Part shown: positions 55,160-64,000 of the stretch, piece by piece
Numbering within the stretch: the first letter of the stretch is position 1
Layout: each line of letters opens with the position of its first letter
Assembly: GCF_013283195.1 (NCBI RefSeq)
Contig: NZ_JABEKT010000001.1
Location: 780,795-844,794 of the forward strand
Reading direction: 5' to 3'
Source: Ensifer adhaerens
GTDB lineage: Bacteria; Pseudomonadota; Alphaproteobacteria; Rhizobiales; Rhizobiaceae
Length of the DNA: 64,000 nucleotides
The notes under the pieces: generated by a model
Seen by the model: only the letters and a program-made list of their open reading frames with translations
Told to the model about the DNA's origin: nothing
Database searches by the model: none
Program-made: the position numbers and the translations under genes

Positions 55160-55174
55160 ATGGAAGTGGCGTCC

Positions 55175-56074
55175 TCAGATGCGCGGTTCCACCTCGGAGG
55201 CAAGCGGGATCGAGGGCTGGGCGCCACGCTTGAGGCAGGCGAGCGATCCGGCAACGGCGGCACGACGGAGCGCGTCGGGAAAGGCGAGCTTCTCGTCGAG
55301 GCTTGCGGCGAGATAACCGCAGAACGTGTCGCCGGCGCCGACGGTGTCGACCGGATCGATCTTCAGGCCACGGGCGCGATGGACCTCGCCCTCGTGCACG
55401 GCGACGACGCCTTCGGCACCCAGCGTGACAATAACGGTGTGACCGGTTTCGGCGTGCAGCGTCTTCATCGCCTCTTCCCGTTCAGTGCTTCCGATGCCGG
55501 TCTTGCCGGCCAGAAGTTCGAACTCCGTTTCGTTGGCGATGACGATATCGGCCAGTCGACCGAGGCGGGCCGCTTCCGGGGTTAGGGGCGCGATGTTGAT
55601 GACCGAGCGAATGCCTTTGCGTCGTGCCTGGGCGAGCGCCTTTTCCACCGATGCGGCCGGGATTTCCAGCTGCAGCATCAAGGTGTCGCCAGCGTGCATG
55701 CCGTCGACGGCGGCAACGGCATCGGCTTCGTTGACGGTCGCGTTGGCGCTGGCAACGACGACGATGACATTCTCGCCGTCACCGCCGACGAGAATGTGGG
55801 CCGTGCCTGTCGGCTCGTCCACCGTTTTGGTCAACGACAGGTCGGCGCCAGCTTCCTTCAGCAATTCGAGCGCGCCATCGGCAAAGCTGTCCGAGCCGAC
55901 GGCGCCGGCCATGTGGACGATGGCGCCGGCGCGGCGGGCGGCCAGCGCCTGGTTAGCGCCCTTGCCGCCGGCCGCGGTCGAAAAGCCCGAGCCGGCAACG
56001 GTTTCACCCGGCTTCGGCAGGCGCGCGGTCGTGGCGATCAGGTCCATGTTGATAGACCCAAATACAGTGATCAT
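55175..56074 (-). CDS. rbsK: Ribokinase
   Basis: A 299-residue PfkB-family sugar kinase phosphorylating ribose (or a similar sugar). N-terminal substrate motif: VFGSINMDLIATTARLPKPG, then GGKGANQALAARRAG. The C-terminal PfkB signature DPVDTVGAGDTFCGYLAASL contains the catalytic Asp and anion hole GAGD. Start 56074 (MITVFGSINMD) is fixed by the conserved opening; GGGAC upstream is weak. It follows rmuC by 52 bp on the same strand. No ribose ABC transporter is next to it, suggesting salvage from nucleosides. Confidence 0.92.
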   Translation of the reverse strand: MITVFGSINMDLIATTARLPKPGETVAGSGFSTAAGGKGANQALAARRAGAIVHMAGAVGSDSFADGALELLKEAGADLSLTKTVDEPTGTAHILVGGDGENVIVVVASANATVNEADAVAAVDGMHAGDTLMLQLEIPAASVEKALAQARRKGIRSVINIAPLTPEAARLGRLADIVIANETEFELLAGKTGIGSTEREEAMKTLHAETGHTVIVTLGAEGVVAVHEGEVHRARGLKIDPVDTVGAGDTFCGYLAASLDEKLAFPDALRRAAVAGSLACLKRGAQPSIPLASEVEPRI

Positions 56075-56126
56075 GTGAAGATGTCCCGTCGATTTGCTGA
56101 TTTTGGCCGGAGAGTGCCCGAGACCG

Positions 56127-57320
56127 TCAGTCCTCGTCAACCACCCTGAGGCGCAATTGCCCGACGCGATTGTCGACCGCATGACGTGGTTCGTCGTCCG
56201 GCCGACCGGCGCCATCGGCCTGAAGCTCCAGCGCCTCGATCTTGGCACCGCGGCGCGCAAGCTTGCCCGAAGAGATGAGGATCTCCTCGACATCCTTCTG
56301 GCTCATGGCAAAGTGGCCCTGCAATTTGCGAACCCGTTCATCGAGGCGCGTCAGGTCCTCCATCAGGCGCGCGACCTCGCCCTGGATGAGATGCGCCTGC
56401 TCGCGCATGCGGGCGTCCCGCAGGATCGACTGGATAACCTGGATCGACAACAGCAGCAGCGATGGCGAGACGATGACGATGCGCTGCCGGTGCGCTTTCT
56501 GGACGATCGCTTCGAAGTGCTCGTGGATCTCGGCGAAGATCGATTCGGAGGGAACGAAGAGGAAAGCCGTCTCCTGCGTCTCACCGGGGATCAGGTATTT
56601 GCTGGCGATATCGCGGACATGCACCTCCATGTCGCGGCGGAAGAGCTGCACCATCTGCTGGCGCCGTTCCGGGGTGGCCGCGTCGCGCATGCCGTTCCAG
56701 GCTTCGAGCGGAAATTTCGCGTCGATCACCAGCGGCGGCTGGTCGTTGGGCATGCGGATGGTGCAATCCGGGCGGGCACCGTTGGAAAGCGTCGTCTGGA
56801 AGGCAAAGGCCCCCATCGGCAGGCCGTCGGCGACGATCGTTTCCATCCGTGACTGGCCGAAGGCGCCGCGCGTCTGCTTGTTCGTAAGGATCGCCTGCAG
56901 CCCGGCCATGTCCTTCGCCAGCGACTGGATGTTGTTCTGGGCAGTGTCGATGACGGCAAGCCGCTCCTGCAATCGCCGCAGGTTCTCGTGCGTTGCCTTG
57001 GTCTGCTCGCTGATCGAGGTGCCGATCCTGTGGGTCATGCCGTCGATGCGCTGGCTCAGCGTCTGGTTTAGTTCCGCCTGGCGGGTGCCGAAAACGTCGG
57101 CCATGGCGGCAATGCGACCCTGCATTTCCGCTTGTGCCGCCAGAAGCATGGCCATCTGTTCGTGACGCTCGTCGTCACCTGCCCGACGCCGCCGCGAAAC
57201 GGACATCAGCACGAAGCCGACGGCCAGCACGGCCAAAAGCATGCCGAAGTGAACGACGGTGACCGGCACGGTGCCGATGAGAAAGACGGGCTGATCGAAA
57301 GAAATGGGCGCAGGTTCCAT
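56127..57320 (-). CDS. rmuC: DNA recombination protein RmuC family
   Basis: A 397-residue protein with an N-terminal membrane helix ([20 protein letters not shown], about 22-41), a coiled coil (about 50-140), and the RmuC nuclease-like domain ([77 protein letters not shown]). RmuC suppresses inversions at short inverted repeats in E. coli and has a PD-(D/E)XK-like core, here in VIDAKFPLE. Divergent from def with 153 bp between starts. Confidence 0.93.
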   Translation of the reverse strand: MEPAPISFDQPVFLIGTVPVTVVHFGMLLAVLAVGFVLMSVSRRRRAGDDERHEQMAMLLAAQAEMQGRIAAMADVFGTRQAELNQTLSQRIDGMTHRIGTSISEQTKATHENLRRLQERLAVIDTAQNNIQSLAKDMAGLQAILTNKQTRGAFGQSRMETIVADGLPMGAFAFQTTLSNGARPDCTIRMPNDQPPLVIDAKFPLEAWNGMRDAATPERRQQMVQLFRRDMEVHVRDIASKYLIPGETQETAFLFVPSESIFAEIHEHFEAIVQKAHRQRIVIVSPSLLLLSIQVIQSILRDARMREQAHLIQGEVARLMEDLTRLDERVRKLQGHFAMSQKDVEEILISSGKLARRGAKIEALELQADGAGRPDDEPRHAVDNRVGQLRLRVVDED

Positions 57321-57473
57321 GCGGCGAGCCTAACAGATTCTCTTTTGAAGGCCAGATCAAAACAAGAACATTTGCGCCGAGCGGTTAACGAGATCCGGGC
57401 ATTCGCACTGAGCACTCAAGAGTGCGCGCCAATTTTCTTGCACCGGCAAGGAAAGATCGGTTATGGGAGCGAT

Positions 57474-57998
57474 ATGACGATCAAGCCACTCATCATCCTC
57501 CCCGATCCTGTCCTGCGTCAGGTCTCGACCCCGATCGAAACCATCGACGCCGACATCCGTCGCCTGGCCGACGACATGCTCGAGACCATGTATGACGCCC
57601 CCGGCATCGGGCTCGCCGCCATCCAGATCGGCGTGGCGAAGCGCATGTTGGTGCTCGACGTCTCCAAGGAAGGCGACGAGAAAACGCCACACGTCTTCAT
57701 CAATCCCGAAATCGTCGCTTCGTCCGACGAGTACTCGGTTTATGAGGAAGGCTGCCTCTCCATTCCGGACTACTACGCAGAAGTCGAGCGTCCGGCCGAG
57801 GTGACCGTCAAGCATCTCGATCGTGACGGCAAGGAACAGATCGTCAAGGCCGATGGCTTGCTTGCGACCTGCCTGCAGCACGAGATCGATCATCTGAACG
57901 GCGTGCTGTTCATCGACCACATCTCCAAGCTCAAGCGCGACATGGTGATCCGCCGGTTCACCAAGGCCGCCAAGACCCGCGGCGCCAAGGCGATCTGA
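57474..57998 (+). CDS. def: Peptide deformylase
   Basis: A 174-residue metallo-enzyme removing formyl from nascent N-termini, the reverse of the step made possible by fmt downstream. Three canonical motifs: [10 protein letters not shown] (motif 1), EGCLSIP with metal ligand Cys94 (motif 2), and [10 protein letters not shown] with His136, Glu137, His140 (motif 3). ATG 57474 has GGGAG 4 bases upstream; the long upstream frame to 57132 lies over rmuC. The def-fmt pair is conserved widely. Confidence 0.97.
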   Translation: MTIKPLIILPDPVLRQVSTPIETIDADIRRLADDMLETMYDAPGIGLAAIQIGVAKRMLVLDVSKEGDEKTPHVFINPEIVASSDEYSVYEEGCLSIPDYYAEVERPAEVTVKHLDRDGKEQIVKADGLLATCLQHEIDHLNGVLFIDHISKLKRDMVIRRFTKAAKTRGAKAI

Positions 57999-58006
57999 CC
58001 CCCGAG

Positions 58007-58029
58007 CAAAGCGCGGCAGCAGCGCTTTG
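58007..58029 (+). terminator. Hairpin after def
   Basis: CAAAGCGC-GGCAGCA-GCGCTTTG, perfect 8-bp stem, 8 bp past the def stop; weak tail (TCATT). It may limit read-through from def into fmt. Confidence 0.6.
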
Positions 58030-58050
58030 TCATTGAAGGGCTTGATTTGA

Positions 58051-58103
58051 GGCGCGTAAACCCGTTTGAAGGGGCCTGATTTCAAACGGTCGGAGTACGC
58101 GCC
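58051..58103 (+). promoter_or_regulatory. Nested hairpin enclosing the fmt ribosome-binding site
   Basis: GGCGCGTA (58051-58058) pairs with TACGCGCC (58096-58103), and inside it CCGTTTGAA (58062-58070) pairs with TTCAAACGG (58081-58089). The only free 3' stretch is TCGGAG (58090-58095), which is the Shine-Dalgarno, and the outer stem ends exactly at the TTG start 58104. Both stems are perfect. The geometry suggests translation control of fmt; as DNA it is also a 53-bp imperfect palindrome. Confidence 0.6.
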
Positions 58104-59039
58104 TTGTCGCTTCGCATCATCTTCATGGGAACGCCGGAATTTTCCGTGCCGACGCTCGCAGCACTTGCCGGCGCCGGTCACGAGATCGTCGCCGTCTATA
58201 CCCAGCCGCCCAGGCCCGGCGGCCGCCGCGGGCTCGATCTGCAGAAGTCGCCCGTACACCAGGCAGCCGAATTGCTCGGCATTCCCGTGCTGACGCCTGT
58301 CAATTTCAAGGACGAGGCCGACCGCCAGACCTTCCGCGAGTTCGATGCGGATGTCGCCGTCGTCGTTGCCTATGGCCTGCTGCTGCCCGAGGCGATCCTG
58401 ACCGGAACGCGGCTCGGCTGCTACAATGGCCACGCCTCCCTGCTTCCGCGCTGGCGCGGTGCGGCTCCGATCCAGCGCGCCATCATGGCCGGAGACCATG
58501 AGACCGGCATGATGGTGATGAAGATGGACAAGGGGCTCGATACCGGCCCGGTCGCGCTCACCAAGGCCGTGCAGATCGGTGAGGCGATGACCGCGGGCGA
58601 GCTGCACGACAAGCTGATGCAGGTCGGCGCCACCTTGATGAAGGAGGCGATCGGCAAGCTCGAAGCCGACGACCTGCCACTGACCGCGCAGCCCGAGGAA
58701 GGCGTCGTCTACGCCCAAAAAATCAGCAAGACCGAGACCCGCATCGATTTCAGCAAAACCGCGCGTGAAGTGCACGACCACATTCGCGGCCTTTCGCCTT
58801 TTCCAGGCGCATGGTTCGAGCTTGAGATCGCCGGCAAGCCGGAGCGCGTCAAGGTTCTGAATTCCGAGTGCATGGATGCCGAAGGGCCTGCCGGTACCGT
58901 ACTCGACGACACCTTGACCATTGCCTGCGGCGAAGGGGCCGTGCGGCCGACGCGGCTGCAGCGGGCCGGCGGCAAGGCGCTTGATCTCGCCGACTTCCTG
59001 CGCGGCACACCCGTCGTCGCCGGCACGAGGGTCGGCTGA
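58104..59039 (+). CDS. fmt: Methionyl-tRNA formyltransferase
   Basis: A 311-residue enzyme that formylates Met-tRNAi with 10-formyl-THF. The N-terminal catalytic domain has [18 protein letters not shown], the Asn/His active-site motif in [18 protein letters not shown], and the Asp-containing GLDTGPVAL segment. The C-terminal OB-like domain starts near residue 205 ([31 protein letters not shown]). The start is TTG 58104, giving the usual MSLRIIFMG opening, with CGGAG 8 bases upstream. The stop overlaps the truA start (TGATG). Confidence 0.96.
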   Translation: MSLRIIFMGTPEFSVPTLAALAGAGHEIVAVYTQPPRPGGRRGLDLQKSPVHQAAELLGIPVLTPVNFKDEADRQTFREFDADVAVVVAYGLLLPEAILTGTRLGCYNGHASLLPRWRGAAPIQRAIMAGDHETGMMVMKMDKGLDTGPVALTKAVQIGEAMTAGELHDKLMQVGATLMKEAIGKLEADDLPLTAQPEEGVVYAQKISKTETRIDFSKTAREVHDHIRGLSPFPGAWFELEIAGKPERVKVLNSECMDAEGPAGTVLDDTLTIACGEGAVRPTRLQRAGGKALDLADFLRGTPVVAGTRVG

Positions 59040-59782
59040 TGCCGCGGTTTCGGCTGACCGTCGAGTATGACGGCTCTGATTATGTCGGCTGGCAGCGGCA
59101 GGATAACGGCGCCTCCGTCCAGGGCGCGATCGAAAAGGCGATCCTGTCCCTGACCGGTGAAACCGTCTCGATCCGCGGTGCCGGGCGCACCGATTCCGGC
59201 GTCCATGCCGTCGGCCAGGTGGCGCATGCGGACCTGACGCGCCAGTGGAAACCGCACACGCTGCGCAATGCGCTGAACGCCCATCTCGGCATGGCCGGCG
59301 AGGGTGTCTCGATCCTCGATGCCCAGGAGGTGACGGACGCCTTCGACGCGCGGTTTTCGGCGCTGCGCCGCCACTACCTCTACCGCATCATCTGCCGGCC
59401 GTCGCGGCTGGCGCTGGAGGCAAAACGCGCCTGGTGGGTGACGAAGCCGCTCGATCACGAGGCGATGCATGAGGGCGCGCAGCGGCTTATCGGCCATCAC
59501 GACTTCACCACCTTCCGCTCGGTCCATTGTCAGGCGACAAGTCCGATGCGCACGCTTGACCGGCTGGACGTGACCCGCTCCGGCGATCTGATCGAAATTC
59601 GCGCGACCGCGCAAAGCTTCCTGCACAATCAGATCCGCTCCTTCGCCGGCTCGCTGAAGCTGGTGGGCGAGGGAAAATGGACGCCGGACGACCTGCAGGC
59701 GGCGCTTGAGGCGCGCGACCGGAAGGCCTGCGGCCCGGTGGCGCCGCCCGACGGGCTTTATTTCATGCAGGTCGATTACTGA
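59039..59782 (+). CDS. truA: tRNA pseudouridine38-40 synthase TruA
   Basis: A 247-residue pseudouridine synthase. The catalytic Asp52 is in [16 protein letters not shown]; other motifs are [20 protein letters not shown] at the start and [20 protein letters not shown] near the end. It modifies U38-U40 in the anticodon arm. Its start overlaps the fmt stop by one base, indicating translational coupling in the def-fmt-truA run. Confidence 0.96.
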   Translation: MPRFRLTVEYDGSDYVGWQRQDNGASVQGAIEKAILSLTGETVSIRGAGRTDSGVHAVGQVAHADLTRQWKPHTLRNALNAHLGMAGEGVSILDAQEVTDAFDARFSALRRHYLYRIICRPSRLALEAKRAWWVTKPLDHEAMHEGAQRLIGHHDFTTFRSVHCQATSPMRTLDRLDVTRSGDLIEIRATAQSFLHNQIRSFAGSLKLVGEGKWTPDDLQAALEARDRKACGPVAPPDGLYFMQVDY

Positions 59783-59838
59783 GAAAGAGACCGGCGCGCG
59801 CAAACGGCGCGCGGACGTCGAGGTTGGCGTACTGTTTG

Positions 59839-60435
59839 TCAGCTCGGGATCAGGCCGAAAAACCGCTGCAGAAATTCACCCATCATCATCGACGGCAGCA
59901 GGAATAGTGCCGTCAGTGCCGTGGCCAGCAGGGTCTGGTTTCCCGTGATGATGCGCATCAGCCGGAAGAGCACACCGATGCTGACGAAGAGCAGCACCAG
60001 CCAGATCAGGCTGGTCAGCCCCTCGCTGCCGGGAATGACGAGGCGGATCGCCGCCGGCACCGCCATCGCGTAGGATAGCGGTACGGACAGCCAGTTGGTG
60101 GTGACAATGATCGGCACGACAGCGGTGGTAAAGCCGAGCGGGCGGGCCAGCATGAAAACCAGCACCAGCGGCAGCAGCCAGCTGACGAGATCGACGACCA
60201 GAAGCTTGAAGACGAAGCCGAAACCGACCGTGGTTCCCGACGGCATCGCCGAGAGGTAGTAAAGCCGCCAGGACGCCCAGGTGACGGCGATCGCCGGCAG
60301 GCACCAGAGCATCGCCGCAAACGAGCGCCAGAGGCCGCTCTCGCTGAAATCGAGCCAGCGGAACCCTTCGCCATTGCCCTGGATCAGCAGCCAGAGCCCC
60401 TTGATATAGGCGAGAACCTCCTCAAGCAGCGGCAT
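59839..60435 (-). CDS. Conserved hypothetical integral membrane protein
   Basis: A 198-residue protein with about five hydrophobic helices: [78 protein letters not shown], and [20 protein letters not shown]. The N-terminus is amphipathic ([17 protein letters not shown]). I do not recognise a functional family; the [20 protein letters not shown] region is reminiscent of Yip1-like proteins, weakly. Its start lies 14 bp inside the end of dapE, so translation is coupled to dapE. Codon use is like its neighbours, so it looks native. Confidence 0.78.
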   Translation of the reverse strand: MPLLEEVLAYIKGLWLLIQGNGEGFRWLDFSESGLWRSFAAMLWCLPAIAVTWASWRLYYLSAMPSGTTVGFGFVFKLLVVDLVSWLLPLVLVFMLARPLGFTTAVVPIIVTTNWLSVPLSYAMAVPAAIRLVIPGSEGLTSLIWLVLLFVSIGVLFRLMRIITGNQTLLATALTALFLLPSMMMGEFLQRFFGLIPS

Positions 60436-61615
60436 GGCCGAACCAGCTGAAGATGAAGGTTTCGTAGATTTGCGTCAGCGTTTCGAGATCGGCGACGGCG
60501 ACGCGCTCGTCGACCATGTGCATGGTCTGGCCGACGAGGCCGAATTCGACGACGGGGCAATAGTCCTTGATGAACCGCGCGTCCGAGGTGCCGCCAGTGG
60601 TCGAAAGCTTCGGCTGCTGGCCGGTGACCGTTTCGACGGCGCCCGACAGAGATGAGATCAGCGCATTGTTGCGCGTCAGGAAAACGTGGCTCGGCCGTTC
60701 GTTCCAGTTGAGCTCGTAGCGGACCGGATCGCGACCCGGTCGCAATGCGCCGTCGGCCGCCGCACGGTCGAGCCGGGCGATGATCTCCGCCATCAGGCTG
60801 TCGGCGGTCCAGGTGTCGTTGAAGCGGATGTTGAAGGCCGCACTCGCCTTTGCCGGGATGACGTTGACGGCGCCGTTGCCGACATCGATCGTCGTCACTT
60901 CCAGGTTCGACGGCTGGAAGTTTTCCGTACCGTTGTCGAAGGGCGGGTCCATCAGCGCCTGGGTCAACTGCAGGATGCCGCGCACCGGGCTGTCGGCGAG
61001 ATGCGGATAGGCCGCGTGACCCTGAACGCCGTTGACGGTGATCCGTCCGGAAAGGGAGCCGCGCCGGCCGATCTTGATCATGTCGCCGAGACGATCCGGG
61101 TTGGTCGGCTCGCCGACCAGGCAGGCATCCCAGCGTTCGCCCTTGGCGGCCGCCCAGTCGAGGAGTTTCGTCGTGCCGTTGATGGCCGGGCCTTCCTCGT
61201 CGCCGGTGATGAGGAAGGAGACGGAGCCCTTCGGCAACCCATGCTTTTCGATGTGACGGGCAACGGCTGCGACGAAGCAGGCGATGCCGCCCTTCATGTC
61301 GACGGCGCCGCGGCCATACATTTCACCGCCCGCGATGTCGGCCGAGAAGGGGCCGTGGGTCCACGCATTTTCGTCACCCACCGGCACCACGTCGGTATGG
61401 CCGGCAAACATCAGGTGCGGGCCATCATTGCCGAGCCGGGCATAGAGGTTCTCGATATCGGGCGTGTTCGCGTCCGTCGCGGTAACCCGGTCGACGGTAA
61501 AGCCGAGCGGCTTCAGCATGGCTTCGAGCGCTGAGAGCGCGCCGCCTTCGGCAGGGGTAACGGAGGGGCAACGGATGAGGGTAGCGAGATTGGCGATCGG
61601 ATCGGTCGAGGTCAT
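60422..61615 (-). CDS. dapE: Succinyl-diaminopimelate desuccinylase
   Basis: A 397-residue M20 metallopeptidase-family enzyme producing LL-diaminopimelate for lysine and peptidoglycan. Metal-site motifs: [20 protein letters not shown] (His and the following Asp), [17 protein letters not shown] (bridging Asp), [15 protein letters not shown] (catalytic Glu-Glu), [13 protein letters not shown], and the C-terminal His in [12 protein letters not shown]. Length is slightly above the 375-380 typical. Leftward, first in a two-gene unit with the membrane protein gene. Confidence 0.95.
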   Translation of the reverse strand: MTSTDPIANLATLIRCPSVTPAEGGALSALEAMLKPLGFTVDRVTATDANTPDIENLYARLGNDGPHLMFAGHTDVVPVGDENAWTHGPFSADIAGGEMYGRGAVDMKGGIACFVAAVARHIEKHGLPKGSVSFLITGDEEGPAINGTTKLLDWAAAKGERWDACLVGEPTNPDRLGDMIKIGRRGSLSGRITVNGVQGHAAYPHLADSPVRGILQLTQALMDPPFDNGTENFQPSNLEVTTIDVGNGAVNVIPAKASAAFNIRFNDTWTADSLMAEIIARLDRAAADGALRPGRDPVRYELNWNERPSHVFLTRNNALISSLSGAVETVTGQQPKLSTTGGTSDARFIKDYCPVVEFGLVGQTMHMVDERVAVADLETLTQIYETFIFSWFGHAAA

Positions 61616-61707
61616 GTAGCGATATGCCGTCTGCGTGGCGCTAAGGCCAATGGGATTGAGGCTGCTGGTTTATCCGATCGTTGCGCGGCTGTCACGCAGG
61701 ATGCAAC

Positions 61708-61774
61708 GCGGCGCTGCATCGGGGGCGGAGATGCAGCGCCGCAGCGTCAGCGGGCCGGATTGGATCCGGCCCGC
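61708..61774 (-). terminator. Tandem hairpins downstream of the RND pump gene
   Basis: Two perfect hairpins 7 bp apart: GCGGGCCGGA-TTGGA-TCCGGCCCGC (61750-61774) and GCGGCGCTGCAT / ATGCAGCGCCGC with an 11-nt loop (61708-61742). They lie 27 bp past the pump gene stop and 93 bp before dapE. No U-tracts. Confidence 0.65.
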
Positions 61775-61801
61775 CCGAAACGCATATGGGGCAGGGTTAC
61801 C

Positions 61802-64000
61802 TCATTCTCCGGGTGCGAGATGAGGCGCTTCGATATGCGCTCCGGCGTGCTTCAAAGGCCGCTCGCCCGAAAGCTTACGGATCAGCACGTAGAACACCGG
61901 GGTCATGAAGATCCCGAAGGCGGTGACACCGATCATACCGGCAAAGACCGCGACACCCATGGCCGAGCGCATTTCAGCACCGGCGCCGGTGGAGATCACC
62001 AGGGGCACGACACCCATGATGAAGGCCATCGAGGTCATCAGGATCGGCCGCAGGCGCAGCCGGCTCGCTTCGATCGCCGCCTGGACGGCGGTGCTGCCCG
62101 ACAGCTCCAGTTCGCGGGCGAACTCGACGATCAGGATGGCGTTCTTGGCCGATAGCCCGACGAGCACGATCAGGCCGATCTGGGTGAAGACGTTGTTGTC
62201 GCCTCCCGTCAGCCAGACGCCGGCAAGGGCAGCCATGATGCCCATCGGCACGATCAGGATGATCGCGATCGGCAGCGTCAGGCTCTCGTACTGGGCGGCT
62301 AGCACCAGATAGACCAGGAGCAGCGCCAGCGGGAAGACGAGCATGCCCGAATTGCCGGCAAGGATCTGCTGGTAGGTGAGGTCCGTCCACTCGAAGGCGA
62401 TGCCCGGCGGCAGAGTTTCGGCAGCGATCTTCTCGATTGCCGCCTGCGCCTGGCCCGAGGAGAAGCCCGGTGCCGGACCGCCGTTGATGTCGGCCGACAG
62501 GAAGCCGTTGTAGCGGATCGCCCGTTCGGCGCCGACCGTCTGCTCGACCTTCAAGAGCGCCGACAGCGGGATCATCTCGCCCGACTGCGACCGCACCTTC
62601 AGTTTGCCGATGTCGTCGGCGTGGCTGCGATAGTTGGCATCGGCCTGGACGCGGACGCTGTAGGTGCGGCCAAAGGCATTGAAGTCGTTGACGTAGAGCG
62701 AGCCCAGATAGATCTGCAGCGTCTCGAACACATCGGTTACCTCGACGCCAAGCTGGCGCGCCTTGACGCGGTCAAGATCGGCATAGAGCTGCGGCACGTT
62801 GATCTGGAAGCTCGAGTAGATCCCAGCCAGCTCGGGTGTCTGGTAGGCCTTTGCGAGGAACGCCTTGGTCGCCTCGTCGAGAGCCTGGTAGCCAAGACCG
62901 TTCTTGTCCTCGATCTGCAGCTTGAAGCCGCCGGTGGTGCCGAGACCCTGCACGGGCGGTGGCGGGAACATGGCGATAAAGGCATCCTGGATCGCGCCGA
63001 ACTCCTGGTTCAGCTGCATGGCGATCGCTCCGCCGGAAAGCTCAGGCGTCTTGCGCTCCTCGAACGGCTTCAGCGCCACGAAGACGATGCCGGAGTTCGA
63101 CGAGTTGGTGAAACCGTTGATCGAGAGACCCGGGAAGGCGATGGCGTTTTCGACGCCGGGATGCTTGAGGGCGATATCGCTCATACGGCGGATGACGTCT
63201 TCCGAGCGGTCGAGCGTCGCGGCATCCGGCAGCTGGGCAAAACCGATCAGGTATTGCTTGTCCTGCGCCGGCACGAAGCCGCCGGGAACAGCACGGAACA
63301 GCACGAACGTGACGCCGAGCAGCAGGACGTAGACGACCATGATCAGCGACTTGCGCGACAGGATGCGGCCGACGCCGCGGCCATAGGCCTCGGAGCTCCG
63401 ACCGAAGAAGCGGTTGAAGCCGCGGAAGAACCAGCCGAACACCTTGTCCATGGCGCGGGTCAGCCAATCCTTCGGCGCGTGGTGATCGCGAAGAAGCAGG
63501 GCCGCGAGCGCCGGCGAGAGCGTCAGCGAGTTGATGGCGGAGATCACCGTCGAAATGGCGATGGTCAGCGCGAACTGGCGATAGAACTGCCCGGTCAGGC
63601 CGGTGATGAAGGCCAGCGGCACGAACACGGCGACGAGCACCAGTGCGATCGCGATGATCGGCCCGGACACTTCCTGCATCGCGCGGTAGGTCGCTTGAAC
63701 AGGCGAAAGGCCCTGCTCAATGTTGCGCTCGACGTTTTCGACCACGACGATGGCGTCGTCGACGACGATGCCGATCGCCAGCACCAGCCCGAACAGGCTG
63801 AGCGCGTTGATCGAGAAGCCGAAGACGTACATCACCGCGAAGGTGCCGACGATCGAGACGGGAACGGCGACGAGCGGGATGATCGAGGCGCGCCAGGTCT
63901 GCAGGAAGACGATGACGACGATGACGACCAGCGCGATCGCTTCGAGCAGGGTATGGATGACCGACTCGATCGAGGCGCGTACGAACTGGGTGGTGTCGTA
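61802..64000 (-). CDS. RND multidrug efflux permease, MexF/AcrB-like (5' partial)
   Basis: An inner-membrane HAE1-type proton/drug antiporter; 732 C-terminal codons are visible, and the frame runs through the right edge (FVRASIESVIHTLLEAIALV before the internal Met at 63835), so about 320 N-terminal residues are missing. TM4 holds the proton-relay Asp pair in GLVLAIGIVVDDAIVVVENV. Other family stretches are VSGPIIAIALVLVAVFVPLA, GGFVPAQDKQYLIGFAQLPD, LVYLVLAAQYESLTLPIAII and RPILMTSMAFIMGVVPLVIS. The HAE1 porter loop GFKLQIEDKNGLG points to the MexF subgroup. The membrane-fusion partner gene would lie right of the window. Substrates cannot be predicted. Confidence 0.93.
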   Translation of the reverse strand, partial: YDTTQFVRASIESVIHTLLEAIALVVIVVIVFLQTWRASIIPLVAVPVSIVGTFAVMYVFGFSINALSLFGLVLAIGIVVDDAIVVVENVERNIEQGLSPVQATYRAMQEVSGPIIAIALVLVAVFVPLAFITGLTGQFYRQFALTIAISTVISAINSLTLSPALAALLLRDHHAPKDWLTRAMDKVFGWFFRGFNRFFGRSSEAYGRGVGRILSRKSLIMVVYVLLLGVTFVLFRAVPGGFVPAQDKQYLIGFAQLPDAATLDRSEDVIRRMSDIALKHPGVENAIAFPGLSINGFTNSSNSGIVFVALKPFEERKTPELSGGAIAMQLNQEFGAIQDAFIAMFPPPPVQGLGTTGGFKLQIEDKNGLGYQALDEATKAFLAKAYQTPELAGIYSSFQINVPQLYADLDRVKARQLGVEVTDVFETLQIYLGSLYVNDFNAFGRTYSVRVQADANYRSHADDIGKLKVRSQSGEMIPLSALLKVEQTVGAERAIRYNGFLSADINGGPAPGFSSGQAQAAIEKIAAETLPPGIAFEWTDLTYQQILAGNSGMLVFPLALLLVYLVLAAQYESLTLPIAIILIVPMGIMAALAGVWLTGGDNNVFTQIGLIVLVGLSAKNAILIVEFARELELSGSTAVQAAIEASRLRLRPILMTSMAFIMGVVPLVISTGAGAEMRSAMGVAVFAGMIGVTAFGIFMTPVFYVLIRKLSGERPLKHAGAHIEAPHLAPGE

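Larger units (their letters stand above)
54567..55174. other. 608-bp non-coding spacer between chemoreceptor and ribokinase genes
   Basis: No credible gene. Next to the chemoreceptor start is a leader hairpin CCGCAGG/CCTGCGG (54590-54609). The middle, about 54700-55000, shows nothing I can name. The right third holds a RIME-like repeat (55003-55108) and a 12-bp inverted repeat (55120-55159). A 126-codon leftward frame at 54773-55153 crosses the repeat and is rejected. Confidence 0.7.

Overview
The window is high-GC alphaproteobacterial chromosome, almost certainly from a member of the Rhizobiaceae (Sinorhizobium/Ensifer-Rhizobium group). The evidence is the gene order rph/hrcA-grpE-ptsN-hpf-rpoN-lptBAC, the ornithine-lipid genes olsB and olsA, a chimeric malic enzyme of the Tme/Dme type, the actA(lnt)-phrR-metK order, a DUF1150 gene next to an Hsp20 gene, and a RIME-like intergenic repeat. 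Assignment is from remembered families and gene order; no search was run. I see no transposase, integrase, phage gene, CRISPR array, tRNA or rRNA, and no obvious defence or secretion island.

Layout. (1) 1-4.3 kb: an accessory cluster headed by a sigma factor of ECF42 type (5' end outside the window) followed by SRPBCC, SnoaL-VOC, DoxX-like and DUF1801 genes, then a GST. (2) 4.4-9.5 kb: rph-VOC-rdgB-hemW leftward, hrcA and grpE rightward. (3) 9.6-12.6 kb: an accessory trio (FAD-dependent sugar/lactone oxidase, SDR, LuxR-type regulator) between grpE and ptsN. (4) 12.6-17.8 kb, leftward: ptsN, long-form hpf, rpoN, lptB, lptA, lptC, combining nitrogen-PTS, sigma-54 and LPS export. (5) 18-23.2 kb: sppA, ihfB, a LapA-like membrane protein, a CoxG-like gene, two RNA methyltransferases and lspA. 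(6) 23.3-29.2 kb: hybrid kinase, olsB, a possible small RNA, malic enzyme. (7) 29.3-39.1 kb: mutS, glnD-murJ, trpS, a UspA-like gene, nfu. (8) 39.2-50.1 kb: tsaB-rimI-olsA-miaB-phoH-ybeY-corC-lnt, phrR, metK, trmB. (9) 50.2-56.1 kb: DUF1150 and hsp20, nucleoside hydrolase, a chemoreceptor, a 608-bp spacer and ribokinase. (10) 56.1-64 kb: rmuC, def-fmt-truA, a small membrane protein with dapE, and the 3' part of a MexF-like RND pump gene.

The most interesting signals are regulatory. The hsp20 leader ends in a hairpin that matches the ROSE RNA thermometer, including a U(C)GCU motif and a bulged G opposite the Shine-Dalgarno. The fmt leader forms a nested 8+9 bp hairpin that ends at a TTG start and holds the ribosome-binding site in its internal loop. 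An Irr/ICE-like box lies 40 bp before nfu. The olsB-malic enzyme gap holds a promoter-to-terminator unit that looks like a small RNA. A candidate ECF42-type promoter lies directly behind the sigma gene. I found no convincing wholly new multi-gene system.
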